Assembly: GCF_008831285.2 (NCBI RefSeq)
Contig: NC_045151.1
Coordinates: 6,835,682 to 6,899,681 of the forward strand
Direction: 5' to 3'
Source of the DNA: Nymphaea colorata
Lineage: Eukaryota; Streptophyta; Magnoliopsida; Nymphaeales; Nymphaeaceae
DNA length: 64,000 nucleotides
The notes beneath the pieces are model-generated. The model did no database searches. It was not told the DNA's origin and saw only the letters and a list, made by a program, of their open reading frames with translations. This document shows, one piece after another, positions 34,602-48,231 of this stretch. Positions within the stretch are counted from its first letter, which is position 1; each line of letters opens with the position of its first letter. Made by a program: the position numbers and the translations under genes.

Positions 34602-36690
34602 TTGATATAGTGGATCAAAAGCTAAATTGATTCCCATAGTTTATTTCTTGTGTGCTACGAAAAATGAACTTAAGCTCCTATTGATAATATGTACAACAAA
34701 GACAATGTTGTTATTTACAATAAAAAATTATTAACATGAATTGGCCAATTAAATTTTCAAATGAACAATTCACAGGCTAACCTTCACAAACTGAAAAAAG
34801 TGGCTGTCGAGATCACAAGGTGCATTCAATAAAATGATATATGTTTATTGCAATCTTTCGTAACCTTAGCAAGTTCAAGTGTTAGGCCTACCTTCAAAGT
34901 AGGAAACAAAAGAAATAATTCGTGCATTCACATGAAGATCATGTTTATGTTGAATCCTTGATCCATAATAGCCATGAGTGGACAAAATAGAAGTATACAT
35001 AGACGTATATCAACAACCATGTTCTACATCACTTTTGAATTACATGAAAGAATCAAACATTAGTAAACAATCATGTTGCCAATTGCATGATTCAGAAGGA
35101 TGTCGGGTATGTGGTGAAATATCTTAGTATAAGAGTATTGTTACAAGTGAATTCAAGTGCTTTCACAAACTTTGATTGTACTTCCATAAGCTGGAGAATA
35201 AGCAACTCCAGTTACCTCTTCTACAAATACAACCCACTTATGACATAAATTAGATCTAGAACCTCATTTGATAGCAAGAAATATAAAAAATATCTGAATA
35301 GCTTGCTGAGTCATGTAATATAAGTGCACAATGGCCAATACGAGTAGTTGTCATGCTTCAATGATATAACTGTAGAGATAGGTGTTTCATGTGCACTTCT
35401 ATTACATGATTCAATGTATCATTTTGTAATGGAAAAAATAATAAATGGCTGCATCAAAGTGACAATATTGTACATTCTTGAATCCAAATTTGAACAGTGA
35501 TTTGTGTTTAACGCATCACATTTGAGTGTCTAAAAGAGGCTTCATCAACACATGTCAAATCCATTTGTATTGAACAAACTATTGACATATTCATCCTACA
35601 GATCTGGAGGTAATGCCTATGAACTCTTTTTTGTCCTTTTGCTTCGTAGACACCCCAAATTTTCACAAGTTGAAGCTGTCATTTTACCCTCATAAATGGG
35701 ATTTTGAACTAGTTTTCTAAAAGACTTTCAAATTTTGAAGTCATGAACTACATCAAATCAAATCATATGCTCTCGATATCAGACACCATGACTCAGATCA
35801 CCCCAAGTTGTTGCCACCTAAAAAAATGATTAAATTTGCCCCTAATTGTCCCATTTTCATCTGTTCTTTTAGAGAAGTCATGTCTATCATAAGAATTGTT
35901 TTACACAAGATTAATCAAGGATGTTTCCATTCCACAAGTCATCGAAAACCCTCCAAACAAGTCTACATTTTACATTTGGTTCAAATAGTCTTGAAATGGC
36001 CCATTTCTTATTATTTTTCACCATTTCTCATCATCATAACACTTGTGGACCATATTAGACTTGCAATAGGCCCTCTCAAGTGTTAGCAAGTATTTCCAAC
36101 TACATTTCTAGCTTTCAAGCTTAAATTTAAGTGTAACCATTTCTAAGAAATGGCACCCCACAATGTTGTTAAGTGCATGCACTTTGAGGTGTGAACCGGA
36201 TGCTTCAAGTGCACCACCACAAAATGTACTTCATATGTTATATTGAGGTGTACCTTTATCTAATATGTGTGCCTCCTTGGTGTGAGGTGCATGCATAAGT
36301 GTGGTGCTCACAATGTGCCTAAAGCACACACTTTAGGCAAATTAAAGGAACTTTTAGTCAAACTTGGCATGCCCACTAAGCTGAACTCACTCTACTCTCT
36401 GGTATGGCCAAACTACCTACCTAGCCTCATAAAGCTCAGTTTTGTGCAAAGGGCAAATTTATTATTTATATATACGTGCATTATTGCTGTATAAACCTAA
36501 GTTTAAAGTTACAAAAACTAACCCAGGGTATTCCTATGCAAGGCCTGAGCCCAGTAAGGCTCATGTAGGGTCTGGGCCTGCCTAGAGAAGAGCTCAACTA
36601 GCTTCAAACTTAGTTGAGCTTGTTTGACTTGAGCCCAATCTGATTTGCATCCAGCTGAGTCCAGACCTAGATCAAGCCTAAGTCTACCTA
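34602..36690. other. AT-rich non-coding stretch
   Basis: No gene recognised. Around 36170-36340 there are GTGCATGCAC and GTGAGGTGC-type motifs in both orientations that may be a worn inverted-repeat element. Confidence 0.35.
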
Positions 36691-36699
36691 TTGAACACT

Positions 36700-39600
36700 A
36701 AGTATGAGCCCACAAGTACCACACTTAGTCTTGTTTGGGCGGCCAGATCTCATGTCATTGATTCAAATCATAATACCAGAACTCAGATCAATCCAAACTT
36801 CAAGTTTAGATCAACATAGCTAAATCCTCAATTCAAGTAATGATATAGACTTTTAATCCAACTCCTAGGTCCAAATTCTTCTCCAAATCTCAATTCATAT
36901 CTCTTCCAAATCTATATCATAATTTGAATATGCATTAGAATCCAATATTCACATCCAAATTAATTTGGTACTGACATATGTCAAGCATTTAACCTTTTAG
37001 ATGGATGACACATGTCACCCATCTAACTTTTTATAATGATGACACAAGCCTAAATTCTTTATAATTCTGACATGGGTCAGAATCTTAGAGACTCCATCAC
37101 ATTTGGGACTTTCTAATTCTCAATAAATAGAGAAGCCCTAGGAGGTGGACAACCCATCTGAAATCTCTCATGCTCAAGTTTCAAGGGTCAATGGATGCTC
37201 CCTCTCTTAGTTTTCTATTTTGATTATGTTTTTCAAGTTTAAACATACTTGAATTAATGATTTGTAAGGTTTAGGTCATGACATTTGAGATTCTATGTGT
37301 TTTCTAGTCTTAAAAATATAACTTTTTGAGTTCATGCAAAATTTGGATATGCGAAAAATTTAGAATTTTGAGTAACTTCAGAAAGCTATATCTTTCTAAC
37401 TAGAAATCAGATTGATGATCTGTAAGAACCACGAGTTTCTCCTACATACCTAATTTTTTTTCCAAATTTCATCAAATTCTAAGTGTTTGGTCCTTCTATA
37501 TTTGGTTATTTTCTCAAAGTCCATTTTTTTACAACTTTCAAACTGTAGAAATCTGATTATGAAATTTGTCTAAATTGTAAAATTTATAACTTTTGTTTGG
37601 GAATGCCAATTTACATTCTGTAAAAGCCAGAAGTTATACTTATGTGTCTAGATTTTCTCCACCAATAGCTAATTCCAAGCTAATTTGGCTCGTCAAATAG
37701 ATGATTTACTTGGAATGATTTTTCTACAGCTTTTTTGCAGAATTGTGTTTCTTGCCAACTTCGTGATATCATCTCTTCCTCTCTATTTAACTTTTTCAAA
37801 ACTTTCAATGCCTGTTGTTTTTAGTCATGTTAAGAATATATCCCCAAATTTTCAGATCAAGGGGATATCTCTAATGCAATCAAACCCCTATTGTGAAGTT
37901 AGCCATTTAACTTGTTTTCCTGTAATTTCTATATGTATCAAATTTCTGCTCTATCTTTGTCAGATCATAACTTCTTGATTCTTTTATGTTTTCTATTTCT
38001 ATGATTTTTTGTTGATTTTTGTTATGAAAAGAATATATAAACCAATTTTCAAGGCAAACCAAGTCAATTTGATACCATTTTAGTCGTTCCAAATGTGGTC
38101 ATTGAGTCATTAAGCCAATTTTGTTTTATAATTTTGTCATTTATATTTCTGCTCTTTCCAATGCCATAACCTTTTACCACGTGAATGCTTTTCTACTCTG
38201 TAAACTCTTATTGTTTCTCTGTTATGCAGAGATTCTACATATCAATCCAAGTTGATTTGATAGGATTTTAGTTGGACCAAATGTAGCTGCTTGACCTATT
38301 TTTTGGACTATGTTTTCTACAATTTCATATTTTTATCATAGGTTTTTAGTCCTATATCTTTTAGATCCAAAAAGGTTTTTCAAATCCATCATTTGGAGCT
38401 GATTATCTCATGTATAAAAATCTCCCTTCCAAATTTTGTGTCCATCTAATATGGTCAACATAGTTTTTGAAACGTCCAAGTCACCCACTAAGTAATGTTC
38501 TCATGTTTTTTAGACAACCGAATTTTCATGCTTTAGGTGACTAGACTAGGTCCAATCCGACTTAAGTGTCTATCCTTGATTTCTTTTGTGTTTTAAACAT
38601 AGTTATGGTTTGTAACATATACTAATTTTTGTCTAAGTTATCTAGGCTTGCAAATCTTAATTTAACATGTTAATTTATGTTCCAGTTATTATGAATATTG
38701 TGTTTGATTTTAATATCACAATGTTCATTTGATTTCAAATTTGCATCCGAATTCACTAAGAAACTCGAGCTTACTCATCACTTGATTCATGACAATCATG
38801 CTTTCATGTGTATTTTTAATTTAGCCTCACCCTTACATGGATTCAATTTTCAAAAGTCATGCATGTTATAATTAGATGTGTTGTGTTATATTATGTTTGA
38901 TGTACATTCATGTTTTTTACCTTCACTTTACATCATGCACTCAATATTAAACACTACACCTAGAAGTAGGTCCATTTGAGAATCAAGTCGGATTATTAGC
39001 TACATGCATGCGATAATAGTCATCGCATGCAATTTGTCTATATTAACCTTCAGAAGGATACATGTTTTCAAAAACATGTCCTTGAACTATACAATTCAAA
39101 ATTAAACCTGTTTTCAAACATGTTTTCCAAAATCCTAAGCTTAGATATGATTAGAATGTAAACCCTATCCCATGTTGGAACTAGGCTAAAACCATCATTA
39201 TAGCTAGGTTTATCTAAGTCCTTTTGAACCAAGGTAAGTTTCATCGTGCAACCTAGAATGGTTCTAGATCTCATGAATTGGATTTTAGATCTTTGAATAT
39301 GAACTTAGATCTAATTAAATCTGGATTTACAATTTTGATCTTAATTTTGATATTGCATTTGGAACGTCAGATCTAGATTTCAAGTAACTTGGATCATGAT
39401 TTTGGATCTTATACAAAATTGGGTTCCATTTGGGTTTTGGATACTATATCTAATCTAGAACTTTGGATCTCAGATCTTTGAATTTGGATCAAAATTTCCA
39501 ACCTTATAGGATTAGATCCTAATTTGGATTTTGGATTTTAGACCTCTATGTTATTCAGATCAAGAACTCATATCATACAAGTTTGAATTTTAGAATTGAA

Positions 39601-40190
39601 CTTAGATCTCAACCTTAGTTGACCCTAAATTATCACCGCTCATGCACAGAGCTAATCATACAGAACCCTCCAAAACCTCAATGTCTAATGTTCAAGTTTA
39701 GATCTCTGAATTGGATCAAAAGTACAAATTTGGATTTTTCTTGAATCAGATCTTGAAATTAAATTTGGACCTCAATAATTTGAATTTCAAATCATAGATT
39801 TCTTTATTTCCATATTGCAAAAACCTTAGAAACCAGATCTCAAGTATGTCTAGACTGAGTTTGCATCCTTTCATATTAGATCTATGAACTGTTGCAAGAA
39901 TTTATGATGATACAAATCATGAACTACATCTTGGGAACCAAATTATTTTCTTTTAGTTCATGCACTCTAATTTATAGTGGTCTTTTTACTAAAAACTCAA
40001 TTTTCCATAATTAGGGCACATTATAATCAATATGGCAATCATAACTCCTAAGCTCGAACACATAGTCTAGTCCTTGATCTGATTACCCTTGGTGAAGGCG
40101 CTAGAAATTATGAGATCTCATTCTTTCTGGTCGGATCCTATCTCTTGTAATTTCTCACCATAGATAAGGAGGCAAGATTTTTTTTTTTTC
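36700..40190. repeat. Non-coding retroelement-like sequence, copy 1
   Basis: The sequence is dominated by variants of TTGGATCT and AATTTTAGATCT. Near 37120 CAATAAATAGAGAAGCCC looks like an LTR promoter and start region. The last part (about 40070-40165) has CTTGATCTGATTACCCTTGG and GGCGCTAG, and ends GGAGGCAAG. The same landmarks recur with divergence near 44250-44355. There is no coding frame. It may be a long LTR or untranslated part of an old element; the boundaries are uncertain. Confidence 0.4.
37350..38480. repeat. Degenerate quasi-tandem repeats of roughly 200 bases
   Basis: Recurring phrases include TCAATTTGATACCATTTTAG / TTGATTTGATAGGATTTTAG, CCAAATGTGGTC / CCAAATGTAGCT, and 'CCAAATTTT...TCA' stretches at intervals of about 150-220 bases. 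The repeats are too diverged to set exact unit borders by eye. Confidence 0.45.
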
Positions 40191-40199
40191 CATATGACT

Positions 40200-41590
40200 G
40201 GTCATGTGCAAGATAGCGAAATTATGCTTCTAAACATGCTTCAACCTCTAATCTTCAATCTGCACATTGAGAGATTGCAAATAAGTCTTTAAAAAAATAA
40301 AGACAATTAATCAGGACATATCTCTACAAAATTAGAAAATTGAGTGCATCAATTGGGACCATAAAAACTTCAAAATTAAATTTAAATTGCATGAAAGTTT
40401 GCTGGCATCAAAAGCCAATCAAGATAAAAAAGAAATGAACTTGACGGGAGCTACTTATATTATCAAAGTACCATTTTTGGTTTTCCAAAAGCTTAATGGA
40501 AGGCCACAATCAAATGAAGGACACCACAATTTCTCAGCAAATATATCTTTTTGCTCACAGAAAAGAACTTATGCAAGAAAAACAAAGTAAAATAAACGTT
40601 GAAACCTATACCCAAATGCTAATACTTGTTGTAATTTCAATGAAGTTCATTCAATTGACAATTCAACTATTGTGTAATTTACTATGATGGAGTGAGAGCA
40701 TCCAAGAGCTGGATTGATCTGCTAACTTGCATAGAACCATTGGCTACTACTTTCATCTAATGAAAGACTTCATACGGAGATTGGCCCCTCCACTGGGATG
40801 TGAAACATGATAAATTGCACATGTATATACTATCTATGCATATATCTATGGAAACTAAATTAAAGCTAGAATATGAGAACATATGCACAAAAGACTGTCA
40901 CCCACTTCTTTAATGGATTCACCACATAAGTCATGAGATTTGCCTATTTTTGGTTCTCAAGAACATAAGTTTCTTGGATATTTCAATTAGGTAGTGTTTG
41001 CTCCTCATAATAAAAAATTAGAGGGCCAACTCTAGAATTTTGACACTGGTACTGATGAAATGGGGAAGAGGATGCCATTTTCCAAAACCTGGTCAATTTG
41101 CATTTTGTGGAACCATTTCTTTGGAAAGAAGTTTCCATATTTGATGGGCATGAAGGATGAGAAAATGAATGAACGGTTGGCAATTATGTGGGGGCAAATG
41201 TGAAACTTTTATACAACAGATCCATTGGTTCATAGTCATGTTCTCCCTCTTTTCTTGAAGGGTTGAGAGTAGAGATGTCTGCCTTGCCAATAAGCAGTAT
41301 TCTCTGGTGACCAGTGAACCCTGTAAGACCTCCATCCTCTCAGTTGAGGGTTTCAGCCAATAAAACCCTTGCATGCCCGATGCCCTTTTTGTTGTGAGGG
41401 TTTTTGTTTTTATTTTTGTGTGGTAAAAATGGGGGAAACCATATTGCCTTTTGCCGGTCGTCGAGTGGGTACTTGCCTGGCCACATACTAATTTAGTCAG
41501 ATTGAGAAAATTCATCTAAAACTCAAAAAAAAAGAATACATGGGCAAAATGGTTATTTCTTGTTTGAGCCATATTTTTCTCCATAAACTT
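40200..41590. other. AT-rich stretch between the two non-coding copies
   Basis: No supported gene. The longest frame (41093-41515, minus, 140 residues) has no recognised motif and lacks neighbours, so it was left out. Confidence 0.35.
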
Positions 41591-41599
41591 AGGGTATAG

Positions 41600-44370
41600 T
41601 TCCATGCTATTTTTAGATCTCTATTTCATATTTTTTAAATTACGTATGCAAGTATTATTTCCATGTCTTGATCTCATATCCAAGCCTCGGATCTAATCTA
41701 TCTTTATAGAACTAGTTCCATTATTTTCATTTCAAATCATGGACATCCATTCAAAATCCAAATTCTAATACCATAACTGGATCCATCATCTTATAGAATT
41801 TTCCTTGGATACTTGACCTTGATTTGGTTCTCAACATCAAACCTGGATCTAGGGTCCACATGGGAGCCTAATGCACACTATATCTAAAAAATGTAACATG
41901 CTTAATGTCAATTCACACATAAGCACTAGAAACATGTGAAATTCTTTGCTAAGTATTATGGTGCATACAGAATTGAAGTTGGTATCCATATATGCCTGCA
42001 AAAAACATTTTTTTGACTTATACCAAGTTTTAGAATAAGGTTTAAAAGTGTGTTTTCTCCTCTTCATATTCTTGTGTCATTCATTCTTCATGCTCGGTGT
42101 CAATCAGAATATTTTATCAATAATCAATCAGCACTTGTCCATACACGCATGGCTTTTTATGCAATCAAATTTGGAGTCTGGGCTAGATCCCAACAAGCAA
42201 AATTCAATTGAAAATATACTTTTAACCATGGTTTTGTGTTGAGAGAGGAGAGAGACTGTGCAAATGTTTTGTCATGCATCGATGGTCACAAAAAAAATTG
42301 TCACTTCTCTCCCTCCTCTTTGGCACTACAAACTTGAGCTATTTTTAGAGAAGCCCATAAAGTTGGTAAAATTTCAACTAGATACTCAAAAAAGGATTAA
42401 CTGAAAACAAGTTAAATTTTTAGAGTCTTTGTCAAGTCTTGGTTTGGGATGCATTAACGTCAACCTAGACCCAACCAGACTCGGTGGAGGGGTCGTGGGA
42501 TCGGGCTTAACCAAGGTGATAGCTTCAAGTAATTTCTTTTTTCCTTGTCTTTCTTTTATTATTTGCAATTTAGTGGTTTTTCTATATGTATGTTTAGTTT
42601 AATTTTCCTTTCTCTTTTAGCATGTTCAGTTTAGTTCTCCTTTTTTATTTTAGCATGTCAATCTTAGTTTATTTTTCTTAGTTTATTGTGTTTTAGCATG
42701 TTTATTTTTTATATTAGATTTATTTTAATGTCTTTAGGGTAAGCATGGTGGTTAGATATGCCCCTCTCTTCCTTGTCTCTTTCTTTTAAATTCTTTGTTT
42801 TTGATTATTTAGTTTTACTTAAAGATTACTTAGTTTTACTTAAAGCATGCATATAAAATATAGTTTTCTTTCATGTTTTCTTTAATAATGCATTGTACTT
42901 ATGTTTTAACATGCACTAAACCACCTTGCACCCACATGTACCCTTGTTTGAAACCAGATTAGGTTAACAAAGTAGCATACCATATGTACATCAGCCCAAG
43001 TATGTGAAAACTTGAATCTAGCCTAGTTTCATACAAGAACCATTTCAAAATCATAGTTTTCCAAAATATTTTCGGAAATCAACTTCTTTAAATGATTCTA
43101 AAAACCCTAGGTCATGCATGCATGAAGTCCAAACCTAACTCAATTCTCTAAGACCTATTTCAAACTAACCTTAAAGCTCACTACATATGAAGCTAGTCCC
43201 ATAACCTAGATTTAGCCAAACTCCTTTAAACGCACATTCATATGAAATGAATGAGTACATATCATATATCACATGGTTTGACCAAGGCCAAACATATTCA
43301 CTACAACCAAACCTAGCCTTAGATAGGTTTAAACCTAGCGTAGGTAAGACTAAATTGTAGCATTTGGATTTAAATCATTAACCTTATATTGATCCAAAGA
43401 TTGATACTAAACCTAATTCTATTACATTTGATTTTCAATCTCAAGGATTATATTTTAGATCTCAAATATTGGATTATAGATCATAGATTGTGGATCATGG
43501 ACTATGGAAGTTTGATTATGGATCTTGTACTTTGGATCTTGAATTTCAGACTTTAGATTTTGATTCAGATTTCATATATGAGTCTCAAATCATAAAACTT
43601 AGATCATGGATATTGGGTTTATAAATTTTAGATTTCAAACTCTAGATTTTGGATACTGGATTTCATATTTTAAATTTCAAATCTTGGATCTTGGATCAAA
43701 TGTCAAAGCAAATGAATGTTTGAACATAAACTTGTGACCAGTTCCTACATAATCAGACCAAAATATAGGATATTAAACCATGTAATCATCAGATTTGGAT
43801 CTACCCTTTCAAGAGTTGGGATCTTAAGAGATCCAATAATGGATGCAAACCTACCGGATTTATCACATTATACTTTGGATCGAGAGTCCCATTGCATGAT
43901 ATGAGATTTTTGATTTTTATTGTATCTCCCATTTTAAACTTGTTATAAATCTCAATGATTTCAATTTTTGGATTCAAATCTAGATTTCCCTTATTTGGTC
44001 AACATCCTACACTTTAGTCCTAGTAGAGACCAGATTCCAGGTCTACATGACTAAGTTTTTCTGCACATCATATTAAATTTAGGATCTCAAATTGCATTGA
44101 TCCATGATGATCAGAACATGAATAGACTTCAAATTAATTTCTTATTGTTCATCAGTCCACTTTTTAGATCTAGTCAGATTTTAAAACATGCATGCTTTCA
44201 AAAATTAGGGTATGTTTGCTTTCTTAGGTTTTGGTCGACATTTAGTTTAATCCTTGACTTGATTACCTCTGATAAAGGTGCTAGGAACGGTCAAACATCA
44301 TACTGATAGGTTGAGTTCTGTCTCTAGAAATCCTGCACAAGAAAAATAGAGGCAAGTACAGGTAATGATA
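41600..44370. repeat. Non-coding retroelement-like sequence, diverged copy 2
   Basis: Shares the order of landmarks with 36700-40190: AATTCTAATACCATAACTGG near 41760 (AATCATAATACCAGAACT near 36770), then repeated TTGGATCT phrases, then CTTGACTTGATTACCTCTGA and GGTGCTAGGAAC (about 44258), ending AGAGGCAAG. Similarity is patchy and was judged by eye. Confidence 0.35.
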
Positions 44371-44379
44371 TCTCATTTA

Positions 44380-45530
44380 TTACAGTCTTCACGTGATATT
44401 AAAAAATTTCACATGTAAACAAAAGTGGCAACCATGATGGAACATGTCAATGTCTAACTACTTTTCTAAGTTTTAAATGTCATCTCATCCTTAAAGCCAT
44501 CTAGGTATCTTCATTTGATGTATGTATATATTTCTGATGTGTATTAAGACATTGAATTGATAGATTTTTTATGTTCACATAAATATATGATTACATACTA
44601 CCTCTCTCAATTCAGAAGTTGTTTGATACAATGTTTACTTTTCTCTTTGATTTTAAGATCTATCTTAAGCCGCACTATATTAAAGCCAATAGCTTGTGCA
44701 TCTGATGTCATATTTAAAAATTTCTTCTCACCTATGTGTCTTGGTCCTCACATTGCATAATACTCCTTGTATGCATTAGCTTAGGTTGGTCCAATGGCTA
44801 AACTAGCCCACTAGAATTCGGTATTGGCCCTCCCCTCACCTGTACTAAGGCATTAGCCTGGTATATTGGTGAGTGACCAAGAAGAATGAAGAAACTTACC
44901 CTCTTAGAACTCCATTTGGAGGAGTCTATGCCACAGACTATGGGCCTATTGTTCATGTATATAGGAATATCTAGTATATGCAACAACTAAAGATTTGAAA
45001 TAATCCTAAGATATCCAATTTTAGGTGACCAAACTGATTTCAATTATTTGCAGGATAGAGATGTGTCGTTAGAGGTGAAGCTTGAAGTAATTTGTGTATA
45101 TCTTGTTTGATTATACGTTTATTTCTTTGCACTTTATTTACTAGTATGCACCAATTTTTTCATCAAAAACTAGATGGATTGTTCAAAAGCATTGTTTTTC
45201 ATTGTCAAAATCATCTAGAATTTTCCTTTTGAATGTCATCATGTAGGGTCTCTTCTACTTGTCAAGGTCAAAATTGTCATTTTCAATTGAAACCTCCTAT
45301 TAGGTCAACCTTGACTGACACAATTTCATTACCTAGTCTAGCCATTCCCTATTTGTATGTTCATTTGCATGTTTGACCTAGACCTCCATCATGTCATTTT
45401 TGTCAATCACCATGATCATGATGTTCCTTCAATGACACATTATACACTCTATTCTTAAAGGTAACCCATATACCACATCTATCCTAGCAAATGGACCGTG
45501 TCAGGCTGGTATCCACAGCGGTTTGAGCAG
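44380..45530. other. AT-rich non-coding stretch
   Basis: No gene or element boundary was recognised. Confidence 0.35.
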
Positions 45531-45538
45531 TCCAAGGA

Positions 45539-45871
45539 TAGGGTTGCACATGAGTCGAGTCGAGCTTGACTTGGGCCAGCTCGAGCTCGATTTGACTTAA
45601 AAAACTCGACTCGAACTCATTTATGTTAAGCATGTTTTGTTTCTTTTAAATCATTATCTTGTTTAGCTTGATTAACTAATCTAGTTGCTACCTATTTAAT
45701 TATTTTCTCATTATGATTTAACATCCATTATGTAGTCGAGTCGAGTTCTTACAACTCAAACTCGACTATTTAACATTTTGAGCATTCATTTGGACTTGAG
45801 CTCGATTTGTTTATAAATTGGTGGAGTTTTAGACAAGCGAGTTTGAGTTGAGCTCAAGTTGTGTTTCCCTA
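45539..45871. mobile_element. hAT-like MITE, 333 bases
   Basis: The left end is TAGGGTTGCACATGAGTCG. The reverse complement of the right end is TAGGGAAACACAACTTGAGC, so the inverted ends are worn but clear. GAGTCGAGTCGAG and GAGCTCGA motifs are typical of a widespread plant hAT MITE group. The 8-base flanks TCCAAGGA and CTCATGGA match at 5 of 8. Confidence 0.65.
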
Positions 45872-45899
45872 CTCATGGAGGTCTTCCCCCATCACCTAG

Positions 45900-47160
45900 A
45901 TGACTGTGGTCTCAAGACCTTATTAGCAGGATGTCAGATCAATAAACATTTGGTTTATGCATTGGCTGAGATGTGGAACCCGTACATGTCCATATTTAGG
46001 TTCTCTTTTGGAGACATGACACCCCCTCTTAGATGAGTTCACATACATTTTAGGTCTTCTATAGCCAGTGGGAGGAGCAACTTTGAGTTTTCCTCCATCA
46101 TTAGGTCTCTTGGTCAATTTCCAACACTTATCTCTCGCATGGTTCTCCTTTTTGCAGTAACTGCAGAATAGTTTTTTCTTTCTATTCCTTAGTATTTTTG
46201 CTTGTACTTTGTCTTGATTCTTTCTTGCTCACAAGAGCAGTATTGGAGTCACTAGTATTGGTGTCCTTGGTGGACAGGTTCATGACCTGTCTTCTACACT
46301 ATTCACGCATAATAATAGAACATATAGTGTTTCATTTTGGTATGTCATCAGTTATAAGTACCTAGCTGCAAAAGGTTCATATTTTGAGCAAAGAGCAGCC
46401 AGCATTTTCATTATTTTTTCGTGTTCGTGATTTTTCTGCAAGGTGGCTGTGGGGGTATATGCTTCCCACTCATCCCATGAAGCTCACAATTGACTCATGT
46501 ACTCACAAAATGCTGTATCTCCCTGATTCAGTTTGTTAATTTCTTGAGTAATATGGAATCTTCTAGCCACATTATATTGTTGGCTAAACATTTCACAAGC
46601 AGCATCCCATACTTCTTTTGTCGTTTGTAGAAAGAAGAAACTACATGCGATCTTCTTGTCCATGAAAGTAATTAACTATGAAATGATAGTATGATCGTTG
46701 GATTCTCATTCTTCTATTTTTTGGATCTCCATCAGCTGGCCTTAGTTTGCTTCTAGTAACATGGACTAGCTTGGATTTGCCGCTAAGAAACAACTTCGCA
46801 GATTTTGCCCAACTCAAGTAATTGAACTGATTTGGGGGTTCTGAGGTGATCTTTAATGTAGTATTAACACCATCTGGTATTCCACAATGCTTTCAATTCT
46901 GATCATTGCTTTCTCCACCAGTATTTTGCAATTAGGATGCCATGAAACCAAGTCAAAGCACAGTATGGAACCTTTCTTGGATACCATGAAGACAAGAATA
47001 ATATGAAATGCTCAAGTAAGGTCAAAAGAAAAAATCACGTCATACGTCGTTCGGCTTTTCATGCCTACATCCACAAGAAGGTAGAGCTTCTTAGTTTCCA
47101 TTCTTACTCTTAGCACAAATTACAATGTCATATATAAAAGAGCTTCGGATTCGCATTCTT
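45900..47160 (-). mobile_element. Minus-strand Copia fragment: LTR part, primer site and gag
   Basis: Read on the minus strand, a TATA-like TTTTATATATGA (about 47130) and GTGGATGTAGGC mark the LTR. TGGTATCCAAGA near 46975 is a primer-site variant. Gag then runs in pieces: TSEPPNQFNYLSWAKSAKLF, QQYNVARRFHITQEINKL, then a perfect zinc knuckle CSYCKKENHARDKC followed by WKLTKRPNDGGKLKV near 46100. It is broken by stops and ends before protease. The frame at 45923-46117 is its last open part. Confidence 0.8.
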
Positions 47161-47163
47161 ACA

Positions 47164-48031
47164 CTCGCTTAGACTACTAGATTTGGTGAAATTTCACCCA
47201 AAAAAAAGTCAGACCATGGGGCCTAACCTTTTAACAATGATTATTTTTTCTGCCCATTAGGGCTTCGTCCGGATGCTCTCTCTCACTGCCACTTCTCTTC
47301 CTCAGCGTACCTTCTTCAGCAGCACCATTCGGTAACTTCATTAGCGCCATCCAGGTAACAAATTCAGCATTCATGAATCTCACTCCAGTTATCCAGGTAA
47401 CAACTCCAACTTCTTCATGAATCTGTCTCCCTCTCACCCTTTCTCTACAGATGACTGGATACATTTCATTTGTGTGCTTCTCTTGGTTATCAAGGACCAA
47501 TTGTGGGGTTTTTTTTTTTGTTATCAATGGTATAAGTTATATACTTGTAGCTGCTTTTAGGGTATTTATTGTGAGTCTTGGTTGTTGGTTTTTTTACTTT
47601 TGGGAAGATTGTTTGATGATTCTTGTAAGAAATGGATTTTAAAAAGATGTTTGTTGGGTCCTCGTTCTGGAGCTCCTGAGAGGTCAAAGTTTTTGAGCTC
47701 CCATTGTGTGAAATTTTCATGGTTGAAAATTCACTTGTGGATTTGAAACAAGAGACATTTTGTTGCATGTCTGCACCTACTTGTTGTTGTTCATGTTGCT
47801 CTCCTTCCAAGTATGCATCATCTTCTTCATCTGGTATAGTTGAAGCAGCCCAAGATGGTATGACGTTAACCCCATGTACAAGGAGCTTCTTTCAACCAGT
47901 GGAGATATCAATCAAGAACCATTTCCTTCTTGAAAACCATAGCTAGTTTGTTGATTTTACCAAAACAAAATCAATCAAGCTGGTTCATTGATTTTTTTGT
48001 AAACAACAATGTCGTTGGGCTGTATGAGCAA
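47164..48031. mobile_element. Harbinger-like copy C, truncated
   Basis: It starts at CTCGCTTAGACTACTAG and runs to ATGAGCAA, matching 48323-49156 throughout. It keeps AAGTCAGACC and CTGCCCATTAGGGCTTCGTC, which match AAGTCGGACC and TTGCCCGTTCGGGCTTTGTC of element A. Both termini are missing. Two CAG/GTAACA junctions resemble splice donors. Confidence 0.7.
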
Positions 48032-48220
48032 TAAGGCTGGTCATCGGGCCGGGCCAAGGTGGCCCAAAGCTCAACAAATTCAGGCTTGGGCTGGCTCGAA
48101 GCCTTTGTTGGCAGCCCGATCCCAACGCACTTAGTTATCAGGCCAAGGCCCGATCGTCAACTTTATACCCCTTGGGTACCCAGTTCGGTGTCCACCGATA
48201 TTTGAAACTCTTAATATTTC
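48032..48220. mobile_element. Partial hAT-like MITE inserted at the end of copy C
   Basis: The left end TAAGGCTGGTCATCGGG matches the MITE at 5751. The interior has GGCCGGGCC and GGCTTGGGC. No matching right end was found before the next element. Confidence 0.5.
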
Positions 48221-48231
48221 TTATTTTAATA

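Noticed and set aside
41093-41515. 140-residue minus-strand frame
   Set aside because: No family resemblance, no neighbouring exons, and AT-rich context where such frames occur by chance.
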